A stretch of DNA of 64,000 nt from Porphyra umbilicalis (taxonomy: Eukaryota; Rhodophyta; Bangiophyceae; Bangiales; Bangiaceae), in the NCBI GenBank assembly GCA_002049455.2, contig KV918939.1, positions 91,226 to 155,225 on the forward strand. The letters are read 5' to 3'. The translations under genes were made by a program, and so were the position numbers. How positions within the stretch are numbered: position 1 is the stretch's first letter; each line of letters opens with the position of its first letter. Under the pieces are notes generated by a model. The model saw only the letters and a list, made by a program, of their open reading frames with translations. It ran no database searches and was not told the origin of the DNA. Below are positions 61,093-64,000 of the stretch, in pieces.

Positions 61093-63123
61093 ATGCGCGC
61101 CGCCGCCGCCGCCGCGGAACTTTCTCGGCGGCGGCCACGGCCGCCCCCGACGCTCACCCTCGAGACAGTGTATGTCTCGGGGGTGTCCCGCGACGTCCGC
61201 CAGCACCACCTTCGGGCGATGCTGGCCGACGTCACGGGGGTCGGCGTCCACGCATTCGTGGACGCCGACCGCTTCGGCACGACGACCGCCGTCACGCTGG
61301 TCGCCGACGCGGCGCCAGCGTTTCGCGTCGCCGTCGGTCGCGGGCGCGCGGCTACGGTGCTGCGCCTGCTGCCAATCGCCGACCCGTGGTCGCCGGCGCT
61401 GCTGGGCGCGGCGCGCCGCCGAGCGCTTGGCGGTGGCGCGCTCGCCGCGGACGTGGCGGCGGCGTACTGCCGCCGCCGCCTGACCGCCAAGCTGGGGCAG
61501 CTGTCCGGGCGGGCGGCCATGCCCCCCCACTTGCGTGCGGCGCTGCATGCCCACATCCAGGGCATGCTTGCAGCGCACGCGGGGGGGCCGGTCGCCGGCA
61601 CCACGCCCCCAACCGGCGCCGACACGCGATTGCGTGGCGCCGCCGCCGACGTGGCGGCCCGGCGAGCGGGCGGTGTAAGCCACCCGCAGGATTTCGTCGG
61701 CCGCGCGGGCGTTCTCGACCCTGGCCAACCACGTGCAGCAGTGCCGCGGCCGCCGATTTCGGCTGGGCCGGTTTCGGTGGCCGCGAGCACGACGGTCACG
61801 TCGACGACGTCGGCCACTGTCGCCGGCGCCGCCGACGCGGCAAATTCTCCGTTCTCGGCGGCTGTCGCCCGCGCCCCCCCCATGGCTCGGCTATCCCGGA
61901 CCCGCGCACGCTCCCCGCCGTCTCTGAACGCGGTGGGGGAGCGTGAGGCCCGGCCTGCCACCGGGTTCACGGCGCCGCCCACGTCGTCGGGGGCTTCCCT
62001 TTGCCCGTCCTTGTCGTCGCCGCCCCCATCGGCGGCCACTGCTGCTGCCGCCTGTGCTGACTCCGTCGCGTCTGCTGCGGCCCTTCCGCGCTCGCCGCCG
62101 CCTCCGAGCGCGGTTGGGGCTGGCGGGGAGAACTCGCGCGCCGGACGCACGTCGCTCTCGGTGGTGCGGGCGTCACTGCTGACGTCGACATCGGCGTCGA
62201 CGTCAACGTCGGCCTCTTCGTCGACGTCGGCGGCGTCGTCGTCTTCGGTGGCGACGACGTCCGCGCCGACGTCGTCTGTTTCATCCGTGTCCACGTCTAC
62301 GTCGGCTTCGACGTCGACGTCGTCGTCGGCGTCGACGTCGATTTCGGCGGACACGACGTCGTCGTTGTCGTCGGCAGCGCCGCAGTCCTCGCCACCGCCC
62401 AAGCCCGCGCCGCTGCCGGTCGCTGTGGACCCGGCGCCGGCGGCGGCTGCCAGCTGCTCCCCGTCGCTGCGGCGGCTGCTGGGCGCGATGCCCGCTGCAC
62501 CCAACCCCCCGGCGCTGTTCGCGTGGCCAGCAGCGTCTGGATCGGGTCGCCGCCGACGCCGCCGAGGAGTCCCCTGTGGCCCCCTGGCGTCGGCCGCGGT
62601 TCCCGCGGTTGCTGGGGGCGTGTGGCCGCCCCCACCGCTGGGGAACCGCCCGCCTTCCGCGGCGGTGCGCGCGTTGACCGTGGCGGCGGCTACGGTGCCT
62701 CTTCCGTCGCCGGGGGGGGGGCGCAAGCGCCGCACCGCTGTGCGTGTTCCGTCGGTGGCGGGCACCGGCACCCCGCCGTCTCGGCCGCGGGGGTCGCCGC
62801 GGCGACCACCCGTCGCCCTGGCCGTGGCGCGACTTGGCGCTCCGCCGGTCTCACCGAGTCGGCCGGCCGGACAGCGCACGCGCGCGGCCCGTGCCACTGT
62901 GCGGCCGCGCCCGGTGTCGCCAACGCCGTCCGCGCCGTCCGCCAAGCGGCGCCGCCTGCCCGGCTCGCCCCCATCGGCGTCGGTACCGCCGGCGGTGCCC
63001 GCCGGCGGCCCCCTCGCGACGACAACGCGCACTCGCGCCCGCTCGTCGGCCATCCCTGCGTCGCCCGGGTCTCCCCGCCCGGGCGCTGCGGCCCGCGTCA
63101 GCGACGAGGGTCGTCATGAGTGA
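61093..63123 (+). CDS. LINE ORF1-like protein
   Basis: The first in-frame ATG is 61093, though the frame is open upstream and its true start may be frame-shifted across the G9 run near 60670. Soon after the start lies LTLETVYVSGVSRDVRQHHL, RAMLADVTGVGVHAFVDADR and FGTTTAVTLVADAAPAFRVA, a beta-alpha-beta pattern like the RRM-type core of some LINE ORF1 proteins. A helical stretch to about 61560 follows, and then a very long disordered Ser/Thr/Pro/Arg region with basic clusters (KRRRLPGS, GRRRRRRG). It likely coats element RNA. No zinc knuckle is seen. Identification rests on the core pattern and on the adjacent ORF2. Confidence 0.55.
   Translation: MRAAAAAAELSRRRPRPPPTLTLETVYVSGVSRDVRQHHLRAMLADVTGVGVHAFVDADRFGTTTAVTLVADAAPAFRVAVGRGRAATVLRLLPIADPWSPALLGAARRRALGGGALAADVAAAYCRRRLTAKLGQLSGRAAMPPHLRAALHAHIQGMLAAHAGGPVAGTTPPTGADTRLRGAAADVAARRAGGVSHPQDFVGRAGVLDPGQPRAAVPRPPISAGPVSVAASTTVTSTTSATVAGAADAANSPFSAAVARAPPMARLSRTRARSPPSLNAVGEREARPATGFTAPPTSSGASLCPSLSSPPPSAATAAAACADSVASAAALPRSPPPPSAVGAGGENSRAGRTSLSVVRASLLTSTSASTSTSASSSTSAASSSSVATTSAPTSSVSSVSTSTSASTSTSSSASTSISADTTSSLSSAAPQSSPPPKPAPLPVAVDPAPAAAASCSPSLRRLLGAMPAAPNPPALFAWPAASGSGRRRRRRGVPCGPLASAAVPAVAGGVWPPPPLGNRPPSAAVRALTVAAATVPLPSPGGGRKRRTAVRVPSVAGTGTPPSRPRGSPRRPPVALAVARLGAPPVSPSRPAGQRTRAARATVRPRPVSPTPSAPSAKRRRLPGSPPSASVPPAVPAGGPLATTTRTRARSSAIPASPGSPRPGAAARVSDEGRHE
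62171..62360. repeat. GACGTC-rich hexamer repeat
   Basis: About 190 bp dominated by GACGTCG units with TCGGCG variants. It encodes the Ser/Thr stretch STSASTSTSASSSTS of ORF1, while the minus strand reads as an Asp/Val repeat (DVDVDADVDV). Each GACGTC is itself palindromic. Confidence 0.75.
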
Positions 63124-64000
63124 CACCCACGGCACTGACGCGGGCGCGGGCGAGGGCACGGTGCCTTCCCGCACGGTGTCCTCGTTCGAGGGGGGGGGAC
63201 GTGGCCGCCCTATGGGCGCTGGGCGGCCACCCGGGGGCGCCGCGGCCGACGGGCCGCCGGCCAACGGCGGCGAGTCGCCGGCTGGGAGCGCGGCTGCGGC
63301 GGCGGCAGGGTCGGCCACCCCCGCGGCGGCGGATGCAGGACCGCAGACGTGCCCTGCAAAGGGTTGCAACGTCGTGCTGCCAGACGGCGTGCGGTCGAAG
63401 CGGGGCTACGAGCACCTGGCGCGCGCCCACGTCGTGGGGGAGGAGGACCTGCCGCCGTCGGCGGCAGCTCTGTACGGGGTGGCGGGGTGCCGCTGGTGCC
63501 AGCGGGCATACCGCTCGGCGCGTGGGCCTCGTGGCCGGAGCTCTCTCTCTGCCCACGAGGCCCTCTGCCGGGGCAACCCGCGGCGCCAGCGCTCGCGCGC
63601 TGCTCCCGCGCCGGCGGCGGCCGGTGCGGCCACGCCCGCCGAGGACGCGGCGGACGCAGCCGACCTTTTCGCGGCGACCATAGCGCCTGGGTGGCGACGC
63701 GTTCTGCATTTTTGCAGCGTGTCGCACCGGCCGACGCTGACTGGGCGCCACTGGTGGCGTCTGGGGCGCGGACGGCCAAACACGTGCCGTCCGCGCTGCT
63801 CGGGGCGTGGCGGGTGCTCGCGGCGGACGCCTTGGACTGGGTCCGCCGCGAGCCTGAGCACGCACGCGCGTGGTTGTGGCTGTTGCTTCTTCCCACGCTG
63901 CTGCTTCACTCCCCGCGCGCGCGCCCGCCGACGCGCCCGATCGACCGCGCCCGCCGCTGCTGCACGCCGAGCGTGCTACGGTGGTAATGCGCGGCGACTT
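63116..64000 (+). CDS. LINE ORF2 N-terminus (partial, with frame breaks)
   Basis: ATG 63116 overlaps the ORF1 stop in ATGAGTGA. After a Gly/Ala-rich start, residues about 80-150 carry paired Cys/His motifs: CPAKGCNVVLPDGVRSKRGY-EHLARAH and CRWCQRAY … SLSAHEALCRG, two zinc fingers as in the N-termini of several LINE ORF2 proteins. Near 63690 the homologous frame changes to read AWVATRSAFLQRVAPADADW, VPSALLGAWRVLAADALDWV and ARAWLWLLLLPTLLLHSPRA, a 'VP…W…LLLLPxLLL' segment that precedes reverse transcriptase in many elements, and it shifts again close to the window end (LLHAERATVVMRGD). The breaks suggest a decayed copy or homopolymer errors. The protein continues beyond the window. Confidence 0.55.
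   Translation, partial: MSDTHGTDAGAGEGTVPSRTVSSFEGGGRGRPMGAGRPPGGAAADGPPANGGESPAGSAAAAAAGSATPAAADAGPQTCPAKGCNVVLPDGVRSKRGYEHLARAHVVGEEDLPPSAAALYGVAGCRWCQRAYRSARGPRGRSSLSAHEALCRGNPRRQRSRAAPAPAAAGAATPAEDAADAADLFAATIAPGWRRVLHFCSVSHRPTLTGRHWWRLGRGRPNTCRPRCSGRGGCSRRTPWTGSAASLSTHARGCGCCFFPRCCFTPRARARRRARSTAPAAAARRACYGGNARRL

Larger units (their letters stand above)
59317..64000 (+). mobile_element. Non-LTR retrotransposon, 5' portion (truncated by window end)
   Basis: Two overlapping reading frames in LINE order: an ORF1 with an RNA-binding-like core and long Ser/Pro-rich region, and an ORF2 opening with zinc-finger motifs and a pre-RT segment. Stop and start overlap (ATGAGTGA at 63116-63123). The 5' boundary is not defined; it may lie close behind the tRNA gene. 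The 3' part with endonuclease/RT is outside the window. Confidence 0.6.

Overview
This is nuclear DNA of a eukaryote with an extremely GC-rich, intron-poor genome. The genes are close to single-exon, alanine/glycine-rich, and found on both strands. The organism is most likely a red alga of the Porphyra/Pyropia (Bangiophyceae) type. This is inference from base composition, gene style and one tRNA-Asp gene with an intron in its D-loop, a rare arrangement best known from the red alga Cyanidioschyzon. No species was confirmed by a search.

Layout. 0-11.2 kb: a decayed reverse-transcriptase scrap, an M13 metallopeptidase pseudogene without its catalytic core, a foldback MITE, and a two-membrane-pass EF-hand protein gene split by a hAT-type element with a perfect 8-bp target duplication; a second non-autonomous element with 35-bp inverted ends follows. 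11.24-23.03 kb: the main discovery candidate, a TA-flanked 11.8-kb element with perfect 24-bp terminal inverted repeats. It encodes an IS630/Tc1-mariner-type transposase preceded in frame by a 147-bp coding minisatellite, a full Enhancer-of-zeste-like (Polycomb H3K27 methyltransferase) gene with one in-frame TAG, and an unrecognised Cys-rich nuclear-type protein. 23-57.5 kb: a host gene island: VPS33 (-), F-box/LRR protein (+), PLP-dependent enzyme (-), PEX5 (+), family-14 glycosyltransferase (+), secreted Cys-rich repeat protein (-), PI-PLC-like secreted enzyme (+), bZIP-like protein (+), class-3 lipase with a BAR-like neighbour or N-terminus (-), and SNF8/VPS22 (-). 57.5-64 kb: long palindromes, a 343-bp foldback element, tRNA-Asp(GTC) with a 28-nt D-loop intron, then the 5' part of a non-LTR retrotransposon that runs off the window.

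Two genome-wide habits stand out. First, several conserved genes (VPS33, SNF8, PLP enzyme, F-box/LRR, GT14, EF-hand membrane protein) keep homology only if the frame changes, usually at a G or C homopolymer; the cause could be assembly length errors or biology. Second, seven host genes have a run of 7-35 G on the sense strand starting 3-11 nt after the stop codon, and some have a C run just before the ATG.

How the genes work together: VPS33 (HOPS/CORVET) and SNF8 (ESCRT-II) both act in endosome-to-vacuole traffic, PEX5 imports peroxisomal matrix proteins, and GT14, PI-PLC and the Cys-rich protein are secretory or surface products. There is no operon logic. The mobile elements are the main source of structural novelty. 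All identities come from reading motifs by eye; no database search was run.
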